The notes: generated from the sequence alone by a model not told the origin. Numbered from the stretch's first letter, positions 8,437-17,152 are shown. The stretch: 32,905 nt of DNA from an uncultured Bradyrhizobium sp. (GCF_947648125.1 NZ_CANSMR010000048.1:1-32905), one strand, 5' to 3'. Program-made: numbers and translations.

Positions 8437-9537
8437 ATGACGCTGCACTCGTTCCGATCGGCTCGTTCCGCACACATCATCATCGGCCTTGCCGCAGCCC
8501 TCGCGATCGGGCTTGCGTCGCCGGCCATTGCACAGCAGTCCCCCGCCGGCACCGCGCTGGCCCGCGTGCTTGTGCTCGGCACCGGCGGCACCATCGCGGG
8601 CCAGGCCAATGCACGCGCCGGCAATGCCTATGATTCGGGCAAGGTCAGCGCAGCGAATCTGATCGCGGCCATTCCAGGGATCGACAGACTCGCCCAGATC
8701 TCGGCCGATCAGATCTCGTCGATCGGCTCGCAGGACATGAACGACAAGGTCTGGTTCGACCTCGTCAAGCGTATCCGTACCGCGATCGACAACAAGGAGG
8801 TCGACGGGATCGTCATCACGCACGGCACCGACACGATGGAGGAGACCGCGTTCTTCCTGCAAAACGTGCTGGACACCGACATGCCGGTCGTGCTGGTCGG
8901 ATCGATGCGGCCTTCGACCGCAATCGGCGCCGATGGCCCGGCCAATCTCTACGAGGCGATGCGGGTTGCGTCCGCGCCGGAATCCCGCGGCCGCGGCGTG
9001 CTCGTGGTGCTCAACGACACTATCCACGCGGCACGCTGGGTGCAGAAGACCAATACCACCAGCGTCGAGACGTTTCGTTCGCCCGGTGCCGGCCCGGTCG
9101 GCTATGTCGACACGGGCTCGCTCCGCTTCCTGCAGCCGGCCGCACTGGTCAAAGCTGCCCAGCTGAAGCTTCCGGATGCGCCGCCCCTGCCGCGGGTCGA
9201 CATCATCTATTCGCACGCCAACATGGATGCCGCGGAGGTCGAGGATGCAGTCAAGCGCGGCGCCAAGGGCATTGTGCTGGCCGGCGTCGGTGACGGCAAT
9301 TCATCGAAGGGCGCGATCGATGCGCTGGCGGCCGCGGCGAAGCAGGGTGTTGTGGTGGTGCGTTCCACTCGGGTTGGCTCGGGCTATGTCAATCGCAACG
9401 TCGAGGTCGAGGACGACAAGCTCGGCTTTGCGGTCTCGCTCGATCTCAATCCGCAGAAAGCGCGCGTCCTGCTTGAGCTTCTGATCGCCAACGGCGTCAC
9501 CGAGTCCTCGGCGGTTCAACAGGCGTTCGCGCGATAG
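8437..9537 (+). CDS. ansB: Type II (periplasmic) L-asparaginase
   Basis: The 366-residue enzyme splits L-asparagine into aspartate and ammonia. An N-terminal signal peptide (Arg at residues 7 and 10, hydrophobic core about 13-28, cleavage likely after AIA at 30-32) predicts a periplasmic location. Both catalytic signatures are intact: GTGGTIAG with nucleophile Thr52, and ITHGTDTMEET with Thr131/Asp132 corresponding to the Thr89-Asp90 pair of the E. coli enzyme. The ATG at 8437 is chosen for the GGGGGAAG ribosome-binding site just upstream and the well-placed signal peptide. The last 22 bases overlap the 3' end of the convergent sigma-factor gene. It probably helps use asparagine or glutamine as a nitrogen source. 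Confidence 0.9.
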   Translation: MTLHSFRSARSAHIIIGLAAALAIGLASPAIAQQSPAGTALARVLVLGTGGTIAGQANARAGNAYDSGKVSAANLIAAIPGIDRLAQISADQISSIGSQDMNDKVWFDLVKRIRTAIDNKEVDGIVITHGTDTMEETAFFLQNVLDTDMPVVLVGSMRPSTAIGADGPANLYEAMRVASAPESRGRGVLVVLNDTIHAARWVQKTNTTSVETFRSPGAGPVGYVDTGSLRFLQPAALVKAAQLKLPDAPPLPRVDIIYSHANMDAAEVEDAVKRGAKGIVLAGVGDGNSSKGAIDALAAAAKQGVVVVRSTRVGSGYVNRNVEVEDDKLGFAVSLDLNPQKARVLLELLIANGVTESSAVQQAFAR

Positions 9538-10073
9538 ACCGTGAGTTTTGTCGTGCCGCCCGCGGGCCTCGCAGCGGCTGGTTCCTGGTGCGCTTGCGCT
9601 GCTCGCCGCGCCGCGAGCAGCAATGCGCGAGCTTCCGCGATGAGCGACATCACGGTGGTGACGGGAACGCCGGTGACCTCGGCGATCTCCTTGTAGGTGA
9701 GATCGAGATATTCGCGCAGTGCGATGACCTCGCCGAGTGGTGCGGGTAGCTCGTCGACGAGTTGCCGGATGGTGGCCGAGCCGCGCCGTTCCGGCGTCCT
9801 GCTCGCGCCGGCATCTGAGGCTGAGCCTCGGCGAGACTGCTTCTCCTGGCAGACGGTTTTGAGGATCGCGAGCAGCCACGGCCTGATGGTGGTGCCACGA
9901 ATGCCGTCGAACTGGCGCTGTGCGCGCAGATAGCAGTCCTGCACGGCCTGTTCGGCGTCCGCCTCGGTTCGTATCAGCATCCGGGCGAACGCATAGGCAT
10001 CGTCGAGCCACGGCAGGGCGGCGTCACGAAACTGCTGCGCCGTTTTATTCCCGGCTTTCGCACTACGCATCAT
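9516..10073 (-). CDS. ECF-type RNA polymerase sigma factor
   Basis: The 185-residue protein has a region-2-like N-terminal part (DDAYAFARMLIRTEADAEQ, then RPWLLAILKTVC, residues about 18-75) and a region-4 helix-turn-helix (ELPAPLGEVIALREYLDLTY, then KEIAEVTGVPVTTVMSLIAEA, about 110-155). Such factors direct polymerase to a small stress or transport regulon. No anti-sigma factor lies next to it, which is unusual. The double ATG at 10073/10070 is the likely start; the ribosome-binding site is weak, and the frame upstream to 10283 has no sigma-like content. It is convergent with ansB, overlapping 22 bases, and divergent from the AraC gene across 187 bp, which may hold shared promoters. Confidence 0.8.
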   Translation of the reverse strand: MMRSAKAGNKTAQQFRDAALPWLDDAYAFARMLIRTEADAEQAVQDCYLRAQRQFDGIRGTTIRPWLLAILKTVCQEKQSRRGSASDAGASRTPERRGSATIRQLVDELPAPLGEVIALREYLDLTYKEIAEVTGVPVTTVMSLIAEARALLLAARRAAQAHQEPAAARPAGGTTKLTVYRANAC

Positions 10074-10260
10074 AGGGTTGCATCTCGTGAATAGCTTTAC
10101 CGTCAATCGGCGGAGTGGTATCAGGCTCCCCGCCGGAGTCGTGGACCGTCGCGCCAAGCGTAGGGACAGGAACGACATGCGCACGCGACATGCGCGTATC
10201 GGGCAGCAGGCGATCGATCGTGCCAGCGTCGAGATCGATCGGGCGTTCGGAGCACGGATC

Positions 10261-11235
10261 ATGTCCGAGACACAGGTGCCCAACCGCTTCTCGATCTTCC
10301 ATCACGGGCTGGCGAAAGGGCCGGCCTATGAGGCTTGGCGCGAGGGCATTTGCCGCGGCTTCTGCCGGCTCGATGTCGGACCGACCGACGACAACCGCAT
10401 CGATTGCCACAACGAGTTCACGCTGCTGCATACGGTCGCGATCGCGACGCCGCGCGGCGGCTCGGCCCGTTTTGCCCGCACCCGCGCGCTTCTGGATGAC
10501 GGCTGCGACGATTTGGTGCTGATATCAGCGACGCGCGGCATGGTGCAGGTCACACAAGGCAGTACGGCGATCGAACTGGCGCGCGGTCAGATGTGCCTCA
10601 CCGAGATGAATATCGTCGGCACCGCCGATCTCACTCAGTCCGGCAGCTTTACGACGACGCGGTTTCCGCGGCGCCTCCTGCTCCAGGTCGCGCCCATGGC
10701 CGAGACGCAGCTGGCGCGCCCGCTCGGGCGGGAGCCGGCCTTGATGATCGAGCGCTATTCGACGCTCTGCACCGAGCTGGCCGGCGATCTGGATGTGCCG
10801 GGCCAGCAGGCCGCGGCGCATCACCTCGCCGATCTGGTCGGCCTCGTGCTCGGCGGCAATGCTGAGCAGAAGGAGCTCGTCGCACGCGACGGCGTGGCGA
10901 AGGCGCGGCTCGATCTGATGAAGGCCGATGTCCTGAAGAATCTCGACAACGGCAAGCTCACGATCGAAGCCGTGGCAAAGGCGAATGCGCTGAGCACGCG
11001 CCAGGCGCAACGTCTGTTCGCGTCCGAAGGGACAACGTTCTCGGAATTTGTGCTGGAGCAGCGCCTGCTGCTGGCGCGCCGGCTGCTGCTGCACGAGCAG
11101 GGCGCCGGCCGCAAGATCAGCGACATCGCCTATACGGTCGGCTTCAACGACCTGTCCTATTTCCATCGCGCGTTCCGCCGCAAGTTCGGCGCAGCGCCAG
11201 CGGAGATGCAGATGGAATTGGGACGCCGGCATTGA
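10261..11235 (+). CDS. AraC-family transcriptional regulator
   Basis: The 324-residue protein has a C-terminal AraC/XylS DNA-binding domain of about 90 residues. The first helix-turn-helix is LTIEAVAKANALSTRQAQRL. The second is KISDIAYTVGFNDLSYFHRA followed by FRRKFGAAPAEMQ, the classical signature. The N-terminal half looks like the AraC-binding-like ligand domain (cupin-type, as in ring-cleavage and amidase regulators). The ATG at 10261 is chosen because CGGAG lies eight bases upstream; the open frame before it has no family likeness. The effector and target are not visible. The divergent sigma gene and the downstream zinc-ribbon protein are candidates only by position. Confidence 0.85.
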   Translation: MSETQVPNRFSIFHHGLAKGPAYEAWREGICRGFCRLDVGPTDDNRIDCHNEFTLLHTVAIATPRGGSARFARTRALLDDGCDDLVLISATRGMVQVTQGSTAIELARGQMCLTEMNIVGTADLTQSGSFTTTRFPRRLLLQVAPMAETQLARPLGREPALMIERYSTLCTELAGDLDVPGQQAAAHHLADLVGLVLGGNAEQKELVARDGVAKARLDLMKADVLKNLDNGKLTIEAVAKANALSTRQAQRLFASEGTTFSEFVLEQRLLLARRLLLHEQGAGRKISDIAYTVGFNDLSYFHRAFRRKFGAAPAEMQMELGRRH

Positions 11236-11295
11236 ACGCATTGCGCTGCTGACGTAGATCAGGGGATCAGCTTCATCCCAACGCGTGTGCTCTCA

Positions 11296-12102
11296 ATGCC
11301 TCTCTGGACCTGCGAACAATGCGGCGCGCAATTTCCCGAAACCGCGGCGCCGCCATCGTCCTGCCCGATCTGCGAGGACGAGCGGCAATATGTGAACTGG
11401 AAAGGGCAGGCGTGGTTGTCGCGCGACGGGCTCGCGCAACGGCATCGGCTGATCTGGCGCGACGATCTCGGCCTGGTCGGATTGGCGCTCGAGCCGTCCT
11501 TTGCGATCGGGCAGCGTGCGCTCTTGGTGCCGGATCGCGGCGGCTGCGTGATGTGGGACTGCGTGCCGCTGGCCGCGCCCGAGGCGATCGCGCATGTCAG
11601 GTCGCTCGGCGGGCTGAAGGCGATCGCGATCTCGCATCCGCATTATTATGGCGCGGTTGCCGACTGGAGCGCGGCGTTCGGCGACGCGCCGGTCTATCTG
11701 CACGGCGACGACGCGCAATGGGTGACGCGGCCTTACTCGTCGATCGTGCCGTGGCAAGGCGACAGCCATCGCATCTCCGATGATATTCTGCTGGTGCGCG
11801 GCGGCGGGCATTTCTCCGGCGCCACCATGCTGCATTGGCGCAAGGGCGCGGACGGGCGCGGTGCGCTCCTGACCGGCGACATCGCGATGGTGGCGATGGA
11901 CCGCCGTTCGGTCAGCTTCATGTATTCCTACCCGAACTACATCCCGCTCAACGCGTCAGCGGTCCGCCGGATCGCGCACGCGGTCGAGCCGCTGGCGTAT
12001 GATCGGATCTACGGCGCCTGGTGGGGCAAGAACATCGCGACCGATGCCAAGTCGGCGTTCGACCGCTCGGTCGCGCGCTATATCGCGGCGATCTCGGACT
12101 GA
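11296..12102 (+). CDS. Metallo-beta-lactamase-fold protein with N-terminal zinc ribbon
   Basis: The 268-residue protein starts with two CxxC pairs, CEQC (residues 6-9) and CPIC (23-26), a rubredoxin-like zinc ribbon. The rest resembles a metallo-beta-lactamase fold: SHPHYYG (His114, His116), GGHFSGAT (His172) and LLTGDI (Asp195). The usual HxHxDH motif is reduced to HxH followed by Tyr-Tyr-Gly, so a standard two-metal site is unlikely to be complete; the protein may hold one metal or have another activity. No substrate can be named. The ATG at 11296 is preferred over the GTG at 11287. The gene lies 60 bases after the AraC gene and 85 bases before htpG, all on the same strand. Confidence 0.75.
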   Translation: MPLWTCEQCGAQFPETAAPPSSCPICEDERQYVNWKGQAWLSRDGLAQRHRLIWRDDLGLVGLALEPSFAIGQRALLVPDRGGCVMWDCVPLAAPEAIAHVRSLGGLKAIAISHPHYYGAVADWSAAFGDAPVYLHGDDAQWVTRPYSSIVPWQGDSHRISDDILLVRGGGHFSGATMLHWRKGADGRGALLTGDIAMVAMDRRSVSFMYSYPNYIPLNASAVRRIAHAVEPLAYDRIYGAWWGKNIATDAKSAFDRSVARYIAAISD

Positions 12103-12119
12103 CGGTTCCCCCGGCTCGT

Positions 12120-12150
12120 CTTGCCACACGGCGCGATCGCGCTATATCAG
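12120..12150 (+). promoter_or_regulatory. Sigma-32-type heat-shock promoter of htpG
   Basis: CTTG at 12120-12123 is followed after 17 bases by GCTATATCAG at 12141-12150. The alphaproteobacterial heat-shock consensus is CTTG, 17-18 bases, CYTATNTNNG; only the first base of the -10 differs. The start codon of htpG lies 38 bases beyond. This placement fits the known heat induction of htpG in other bacteria. Confidence 0.6.
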
Positions 12151-12187
12151 GGCTTTCCCGCCACCTACCGTTTGTCCGAGTTTCTGC

Positions 12188-14053
12188 ATGGCCACAACTG
12201 CCGCCGCCGAATCCCAGCCGTTCCAGGCCGAGGTTGCCGAATTGCTGCACCTGATGGTGCATTCGGTCTATTCCGAGACCGATATCTTCCTGCGCGAGCT
12301 GATCTCGAACGCGTCGGACGCCTGCGACAAGTTGCGCTATGAGGCGATCGCCAATCCCGGCCTGATCACCGACGGCACGCCGCCGGAGATCAGGATCGTC
12401 CCGAACAAGGCGGCCAATACGCTGGCCGTGGTCGACACCGGCATCGGCATGGAGCGGGCCGAGCTGATCGACAATCTCGGCACCATCGCGCGCTCCGGCA
12501 CCAAATCGTTCCTGTCGAAGCTCACGGAAGCCAAGGACGGCGCCAATCTGATCGGCCAGTTCGGCGTCGGCTTCTACGCCGCCTTCATGGTCGCCGAGAA
12601 GATCGTCGTCACCAGCCGCCGCGCCGGCTCGGACGAGGTCTGGGTGTGGTCGTCGGAAGGCGGCAGCGGCTTCGAGATCGCGCCTGCAAGCGAGGAGGCC
12701 GCAAGCCGCGTCGCGCGCGGCACCGAGATCGTGCTGCATCTGAAGAAGGACGCCGCCAAGTATCTCGAGGCTTACGAGATCGAGCGCATAGTCCGCGAAT
12801 ATTCCGACAACATCCAGTTTCCGATCCTGCTGGTGCCGGAGGAGGGCGAGCCGCGCCAGATCAACTCGGCGAGCGCGCTGTGGCAGCGCTCGAAATCGGA
12901 GCTTTCGCCGGAAGATTACGCGCAGGCCTACAAGCAGATCGCGGGCGCGTTCGACGAGCCGGCGATGACGCTGCATTACCGGGCCGAGGGCCGGCAGTCT
13001 TATGCCGTGCTGCTGTTCGCGCCGTCGCAGAAGCCGTTCGACCTGTTCCAGGTCGAGCGCAAGGGCAAGGTCAGGCTCTATGTCCGCCGCGTCTTCATCG
13101 CTGACGATGCCGAGCTGCTGCCGGCTTACTTGCGCTTCATCCGCGGCGTGATCGACAGCGAGGACCTGCCGCTCAACATCTCGCGCGAGATGCTGCAGAA
13201 CAATCCGCAGCTCGCGCAGATCCGCAAGGCGGTCACCAGCCGCGTCATCGGCGAGCTGGAAACGCTCGGCGAGAAGGAGCCGGAGACCTTCACAAAAATC
13301 TGGGACGCATTCGGCCCGGTCATCAAGGAAGGCTTGTGGGAAGACTTCGAGCGCCGCGAGAAGCTGTTGGCGCTGGCGCGCTTCACCACGACGTCGGGCG
13401 AGAAGCGCTCGCTGAAGCAAATTGTCGACGACTTCAAGCCGAACCAGACCGAGATCTATTATCTGGTCGGCGACAGCGTCGAGCGGCTGAAGTCGAACCC
13501 GAAGCTGGAGTCGGCGCGCGCCCGCGGCATCGAGGTGCTGCTGCTGACCGATCCCGTCGATGCGTTCTGGACCTCGGCGCCGCTCGAGTTCGGCGGCAAA
13601 CCGCTGAAGTCGCTGAGCCAGGGCGATGTCGATTTCGGCCTGATCCCGCTCGCCGACGACAAGTCCGAGGACAAGAAGGACGAGCCCGCAGCCGATGCCG
13701 CGACCACGATCGCCGTGATCAAGGATGCGCTCGGCGAGCGCGTTTCCGACGTCCGCGCCTCGCAGCGGCTGACCGCGAGCGCGTCGTGCCTGGTCGCCGG
13801 CGGCGACGCGCGCGACCGCGCGCTGGAGCGCTTGCTCGCCCAGCAGAACCGCGGCGAGATCACCAAGCCGATCCTCGAGATCAATTTGCGTCATCCGCTG
13901 GTCGCCGCGCTCGCGACCGACACCGCGCAGGCGAAAGATCTGTCGCTGCTGCTGTTCGAGCAGGCGCAGATCCTCGACGGCGAGATGCCCGATGACCCGG
14001 CCGCCTTCGCCAGCCGCATGAACCAGCTCGTGCTGCGCGGCTTGGGGAAGTAG
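12188..14053 (+). CDS. htpG: Molecular chaperone HtpG (Hsp90)
   Basis: The 621-residue length is normal for HtpG. The N-terminal GHKL ATPase domain is clear: [14 protein letters not shown] with Asn41 for magnesium, DTGIGM at 83-88, GTIARSGT at about 98-105, and GQFGVGFY at 123-130. The middle domain has the conserved [11 protein letters not shown] and [11 protein letters not shown] blocks, the latter carrying the Arg that reaches the ATP. The C-terminal dimer domain ends LVLRGLGK. It is a cytoplasmic dimeric chaperone that helps remodel client proteins with DnaK. The ATG at 12188 gives the family-standard N-terminus ([18 protein letters not shown]); the ribosome-binding site is weak. A heat-shock-type promoter lies at 12120-12150. 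Confidence 0.97.
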   Translation: MATTAAAESQPFQAEVAELLHLMVHSVYSETDIFLRELISNASDACDKLRYEAIANPGLITDGTPPEIRIVPNKAANTLAVVDTGIGMERAELIDNLGTIARSGTKSFLSKLTEAKDGANLIGQFGVGFYAAFMVAEKIVVTSRRAGSDEVWVWSSEGGSGFEIAPASEEAASRVARGTEIVLHLKKDAAKYLEAYEIERIVREYSDNIQFPILLVPEEGEPRQINSASALWQRSKSELSPEDYAQAYKQIAGAFDEPAMTLHYRAEGRQSYAVLLFAPSQKPFDLFQVERKGKVRLYVRRVFIADDAELLPAYLRFIRGVIDSEDLPLNISREMLQNNPQLAQIRKAVTSRVIGELETLGEKEPETFTKIWDAFGPVIKEGLWEDFERREKLLALARFTTTSGEKRSLKQIVDDFKPNQTEIYYLVGDSVERLKSNPKLESARARGIEVLLLTDPVDAFWTSAPLEFGGKPLKSLSQGDVDFGLIPLADDKSEDKKDEPAADAATTIAVIKDALGERVSDVRASQRLTASASCLVAGGDARDRALERLLAQQNRGEITKPILEINLRHPLVAALATDTAQAKDLSLLLFEQAQILDGEMPDDPAAFASRMNQLVLRGLGK

Positions 14054-14071
14054 GGGCGGCTGCGCCATCCT

Positions 14072-14182
14072 CGTCATCCTGAGGAGCGCGTAGCGCGTCT
14101 CGAAGGATGCACGGCCGAACTGTTGGGCAGCGAGGCCGTGCATGCTTCGAGACGGCTGCTGCGCGGCCTCCTCAGCATGACG
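14072..14182. repeat. Imperfect intergenic palindrome after htpG
   Basis: The left arm begins CGTCATCCTGAGGAGCGCG and runs through CTCGAAGGATGCACGGCC to about 14116. The right arm (14134-14182) is its imperfect reverse complement, ending CCTCAGCATGACGG. A related element with the same outer and inner blocks lies at 15590-15731, so the two flank the GTPase gene. The rest of 14183-14257 holds nothing I recognise. Confidence 0.8.
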
Positions 14183-14257
14183 GGATCAAGTGTGCCGCTC
14201 CATCCGAGCCACGGTTCCGAAGAAAGGCAAACAATGCGGCGCGCCGCACACCGGCGC

Positions 14258-14286
14258 TTGACAGTTCGTTGCGTCGATGATGTTAT
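14258..14286 (+). promoter_or_regulatory. Sigma-70-type promoter of the COG0523 gene
   Basis: A perfect TTGACA (14258-14263) stands 17 bases before TGTTAT (14281-14286), which matches TATAAT at four of six positions. The predicted transcription start is near 14293, about 65 bases before the ATG. The -10 lies inside the Zur-like palindrome, so a bound repressor would block polymerase. Confidence 0.6.
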
Positions 14287-14301
14287 GTTATAACATTACA
14301 T
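14280..14301. promoter_or_regulatory. Zur (zinc uptake regulator) box
   Basis: An AT-rich palindrome centred between 14290 and 14291, with core TTATGTTATAACATTA, matches itself at 10 of 11 base pairs per half. It closely resembles the ATGTTATA...TATAACAT box of alphaproteobacterial Zur. It stands out in GC-rich DNA and overlaps the -10 of the next gene, a COG0523 GTPase, a class often repressed by Zur when zinc is ample. Confidence 0.8.
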
Positions 14302-14357
14302 AATCCAGTGACCCATGTCCCGCCGCCGCCCATCCCTCCAGCAACTGTTTGATCTCG

Positions 14358-15563
14358 ATGCAAAAACTCCCCGTCACCATCTTGTCCGGCTTCCTCGGGG
14401 CTGGAAAGACCTCTTTGCTGAACCACGTCCTGCACAATCGTCACGGCCTGAAGGTTGCGGTGATTGTGAACGACATGAGCGAGGTGAACATCGACGCCGA
14501 CCTCGTTCGCGATGGCGGTGCGAACCTGTCCCGGACTGACGAAAAGCTGGTCGAGATGAGCAATGGCTGCATCTGCTGCACCCTGCGCGACGATCTGCTG
14601 AAGGAGGTGCGCGCGCTCGCCGAGAGCTACCGCTTCGATTATCTCCTGATCGAATCGACCGGCATTTCCGAGCCGCTGCCGGTCGCTGCGACCTTCGAGT
14701 TTCGCGATCAAGATGGCCAGAGCCTCTCCGATGTCGCGCGCCTCGATACCATGGTCACGGTGGTCGACGCCGCCAATCTCCTGAAGGACTATGCCTCGAC
14801 CGATTTCCTCAGCCAGCGCGGCGAGGCGCTCGACGGCGACAAGCGCACGCTGGTCGACCTGCTGGTCGAGCAGATCGAATTCGCCGACGTCGTCGTGCTC
14901 AACAAGGTCGATGCCGCGACCCCGGCCGAGCGTGCGGCCGCGGCGACCATCGTGCGTGCGCTCAATCCCGACGCCGATCTCGTCGAGGCGAATTTTGCAA
15001 ATGTCCCGTTCGACCGCGTGCTCGACACCGGGCGCTTCGACCATGAGCGCGCGCAGCAGCATCCGCTCTGGCACAAGGAGCTCTACGGCTTTGCCGGGCA
15101 TGTGCCGGAGACCGAGGAATACGGCATCACGAGCTTCGTCTATCGCGCGCGGCGCCCGTTCGATCCGGTGCTCTTTCACGGCTTCTTGCGCGAGAGCTGG
15201 CAAGGCGTGATCCGCGCCAAGGGCCATTTCTGGATCGCGACCCGCCCGGACTGGTGCGGTGAGATGAGCCAGGCCGGCGCGATCGTCCGGACCGAAGGCC
15301 TCGGCTCGTGGTGGGCCGCGATCCCGCGCGAGCGCTGGCCGGATCATCCGGACTGGCGGTTGATGATGCAGCGGAGCTGGAATGATCTCTACGGCGATCG
15401 CCGCCAGGAGCTGGTGTTCATCGGCTCCGGCATGAACGAGAACGACATCCGCCGCCGGCTCGATCTTTGCCTCGTCGCGGGCAAGCCGGGCATGGACCCG
15501 CAGGCCTGGGCAAAACTCCGCGATCCGTTTCCGCCGTGGCGAAGAGCGGGCGAGGCGGCGTGA
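14358..15563 (+). CDS. COG0523 (CobW/ZigA-like) metal-chaperone GTPase
   Basis: The 401-residue G3E-family GTPase has Walker A GFLGAGKT (residues 11-18), the metal-binding CICC (71-74) of COG0523 proteins, an ESTGISEP switch segment (99-106), and the guanine-specificity motif NKVD (182-185). The CobW C-terminal domain follows (GVIRAKGHFWIATRP, then LGSWWAAIPRERWP). Members insert zinc or cobalt into client enzymes. The Zur box directly upstream points to a zinc role of the ZigA/ZagA kind, made when zinc is scarce. The ATG at 14358 fits the family N-terminus; a TTG at 14349 is possible. The gene stands alone between two copies of one palindrome family. Confidence 0.88.
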   Translation: MQKLPVTILSGFLGAGKTSLLNHVLHNRHGLKVAVIVNDMSEVNIDADLVRDGGANLSRTDEKLVEMSNGCICCTLRDDLLKEVRALAESYRFDYLLIESTGISEPLPVAATFEFRDQDGQSLSDVARLDTMVTVVDAANLLKDYASTDFLSQRGEALDGDKRTLVDLLVEQIEFADVVVLNKVDAATPAERAAAATIVRALNPDADLVEANFANVPFDRVLDTGRFDHERAQQHPLWHKELYGFAGHVPETEEYGITSFVYRARRPFDPVLFHGFLRESWQGVIRAKGHFWIATRPDWCGEMSQAGAIVRTEGLGSWWAAIPRERWPDHPDWRLMMQRSWNDLYGDRRQELVFIGSGMNENDIRRRLDLCLVAGKPGMDPQAWAKLRDPFPPWRRAGEAA

Positions 15564-15589
15564 AATGACAGAACCGCGCGTTTCGTCCC

Positions 15590-15731
15590 CGTCATCCTGA
15601 GGTGCGCGCACTTGCGCGCCTCGAAGGATGAATCGGCCCGGATGTCTCCACGGGGGACCATCCGCTCGCGGCGACGGTCGGGCCGTCGACCCTTCGAGAC
15701 GCGCGCAAGGACGCGCTCCTCAGGGTGACGG
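15590..15731. repeat. Imperfect intergenic palindrome, same family as 14072-14182
   Basis: The left arm 15590-15639 begins CGTCATCCTGAGGTGCGCGC and includes CTCGAAGGATGAA. The right arm 15680-15731 is its imperfect complement, with CCTTCGAGACGCGCGCAAG and CTCCTCAGGGTGACGG. It lies between the GTPase stop and the DUF3095 gene. Confidence 0.8.
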
Positions 15732-15823
15732 TGATGCACCGATGATCGGGGAAAACCCGATCTCAAACTGCCGCGTATCTGCTACAGAGTCTGCTCTGGG
15801 CAAGGAAACAACACGGCGTTGCG

Positions 15824-16972
15824 ATGGCTGGCGGCAGCGAGATCTTCTACGGCGGCATTCCGGTGTTTCGCGGCTTCGCGCGCCTGATGGATCCGGCGCT
15901 GTATGCGCCGTTGCCCGATGACTGGACGGTCGGCGTCGCCGATATCGTGGAGTCGACCAGGGCGATCGCGGCGCAGCGCTACAAGGCGGTCAACATGGCC
16001 GGTGCCGCGGTGGTCGCTTCCGTCACCAATGCGCTGGATGGCCGCGAATTCCCCTTCGTGTTCGGCGGCGACGGCGCGAGCTTCGCAGTCGCGCCTGCCG
16101 ATCTCGACAAAGCGCGCGAGGCGCTGGCGGCGACCGCGCGCTGGGTGCGCGACGACCTCGATCTGGTACTGCGGGTGGCCTTGGTGCCGATGTCAGCGAT
16201 CCGCGCCGCGGGCGCCGACGTCCGCGTCGCGCGCTTCGGGCCGTCGGCCAATCTGTCCTATGCGATGTTCTCCGGCGGCGGTCTTGCGTTTGCCGATGCC
16301 GCGATGAAGCGCGGCGCGTTCGCGGTCGATCCGGCGCCTGAGGGCACGCAGCCCGATCTGTCCGGCCTGTCCTGCCGTTTCGAGGTGATGCCCTCGGTGC
16401 GCGGCGTCATCCTCTCGGTGCTGGTGCTGCCGGCGAAGGACGCCGATCCCGCTGCCTTCCGCAAGGTGATCGAAGACACCGTCGTGCGGATCGAGAAAAG
16501 CCCCGACGCCGGACGGCCGGTGCCGCCGGGCGGCCCGCCGCTGCGCTGGCCACCACAGGGGATGGAGTACGAGGCGCGTGCGCGGCGCGGCGGCTCGCTT
16601 GCACTGCGCCGTGCCACGGTGCTCGCATTCACGCTGTGGGCCTATACGCTGATGCGGTTCAATATCCCGGTCGGCAAGTTCGTGCCGAAAAACTATGTGC
16701 GGCAGCTGGTCGAGAATTCCGACTTCCGCAAGTTCGACGACGGCCTGCGCATGATCCTGGATTGCACGCCGGAGCTCGCCGCCGAGCTCGAGCAGCGTCT
16801 CGTCGCCGCCGCCGCGCAAGGTATCGTGCGCTATGGCTTGCATGAACAGGACGCCGCGATGATGACCTGCTTCACGCCGTCGGTGATGCGCGCCGATCAC
16901 GTCCACTTCATCGACGGCGCCCGCGGCGGCTACGCCTCGGCCGCCACCGTGCTGAAGACGCGCGCGGTGTAA
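15824..16972 (+). CDS. DUF3095 family, class III cyclase-like protein
   Basis: The 382-residue protein resembles the DUF3095 family, whose N-terminal half is like class III adenylate/guanylate cyclases. It has GVADIVESTRAI at residues 37-48 (Asp40 at the metal-binding place), FVFGGDGASF at 79-88 (GGDG, second acidic site), then a segment with ARFGPSANLSYAMFSGGG. The second half (from about residue 245, with a YTLMRFNIPVGKFVP stretch) is specific to the family. Whether it makes a cyclic nucleotide is unknown; the substrate-choosing residues cannot be judged by eye. It has no signal peptide or membrane segment. AAGGA lies about 17 bases before the ATG. It stands alone between two intergenic palindromes. 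Confidence 0.7.
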   Translation: MAGGSEIFYGGIPVFRGFARLMDPALYAPLPDDWTVGVADIVESTRAIAAQRYKAVNMAGAAVVASVTNALDGREFPFVFGGDGASFAVAPADLDKAREALAATARWVRDDLDLVLRVALVPMSAIRAAGADVRVARFGPSANLSYAMFSGGGLAFADAAMKRGAFAVDPAPEGTQPDLSGLSCRFEVMPSVRGVILSVLVLPAKDADPAAFRKVIEDTVVRIEKSPDAGRPVPPGGPPLRWPPQGMEYEARARRGGSLALRRATVLAFTLWAYTLMRFNIPVGKFVPKNYVRQLVENSDFRKFDDGLRMILDCTPELAAELEQRLVAAAAQGIVRYGLHEQDAAMMTCFTPSVMRADHVHFIDGARGGYASAATVLKTRAV

Positions 16973-16999
16973 ATCAGTTCGAGCAGCACGGACGATGCA

Positions 17000-17115
17000 C
17001 CTCTCCCGCTTGCGGGGGAGGTCGGCGCGCGACGCGCGCCGGGTGGGGGTTCTCTCCACAGTGTGACTCGTGGAGAGAGCCCCCACCCCAACCCTCCCCC
17101 GCAAGCGGGAGAGGG
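17000..17115. repeat. Intergenic palindrome with nested arms
   Basis: The outer arms pair CTCTCCCGCTTGCGGGGGAG with a right side ending CCCCCGCAAGCGGGAGAGGG. The inner arms pair GGGTGGGGGTTCTCTCCAC with GTGGAGAGAGCCCCCACCCC. It lies between the convergent DUF3095 gene and the DUF2147 gene (stop 17153), so it could also stop transcription. A solitary half of the element recurs at 19253-19268. Confidence 0.8.
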
Positions 17116-17152
17116 AGCGTAGTCCCGTTGCGGTTGCTGTTCCGCTGGAGGT

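Noticed and set aside
11948-14143. Open frame of 731 codons on the minus strand
   Set aside because: It is the shadow of htpG. Its product is a Leu/Arg/Asp-rich run with no domain, while htpG is unmistakable.
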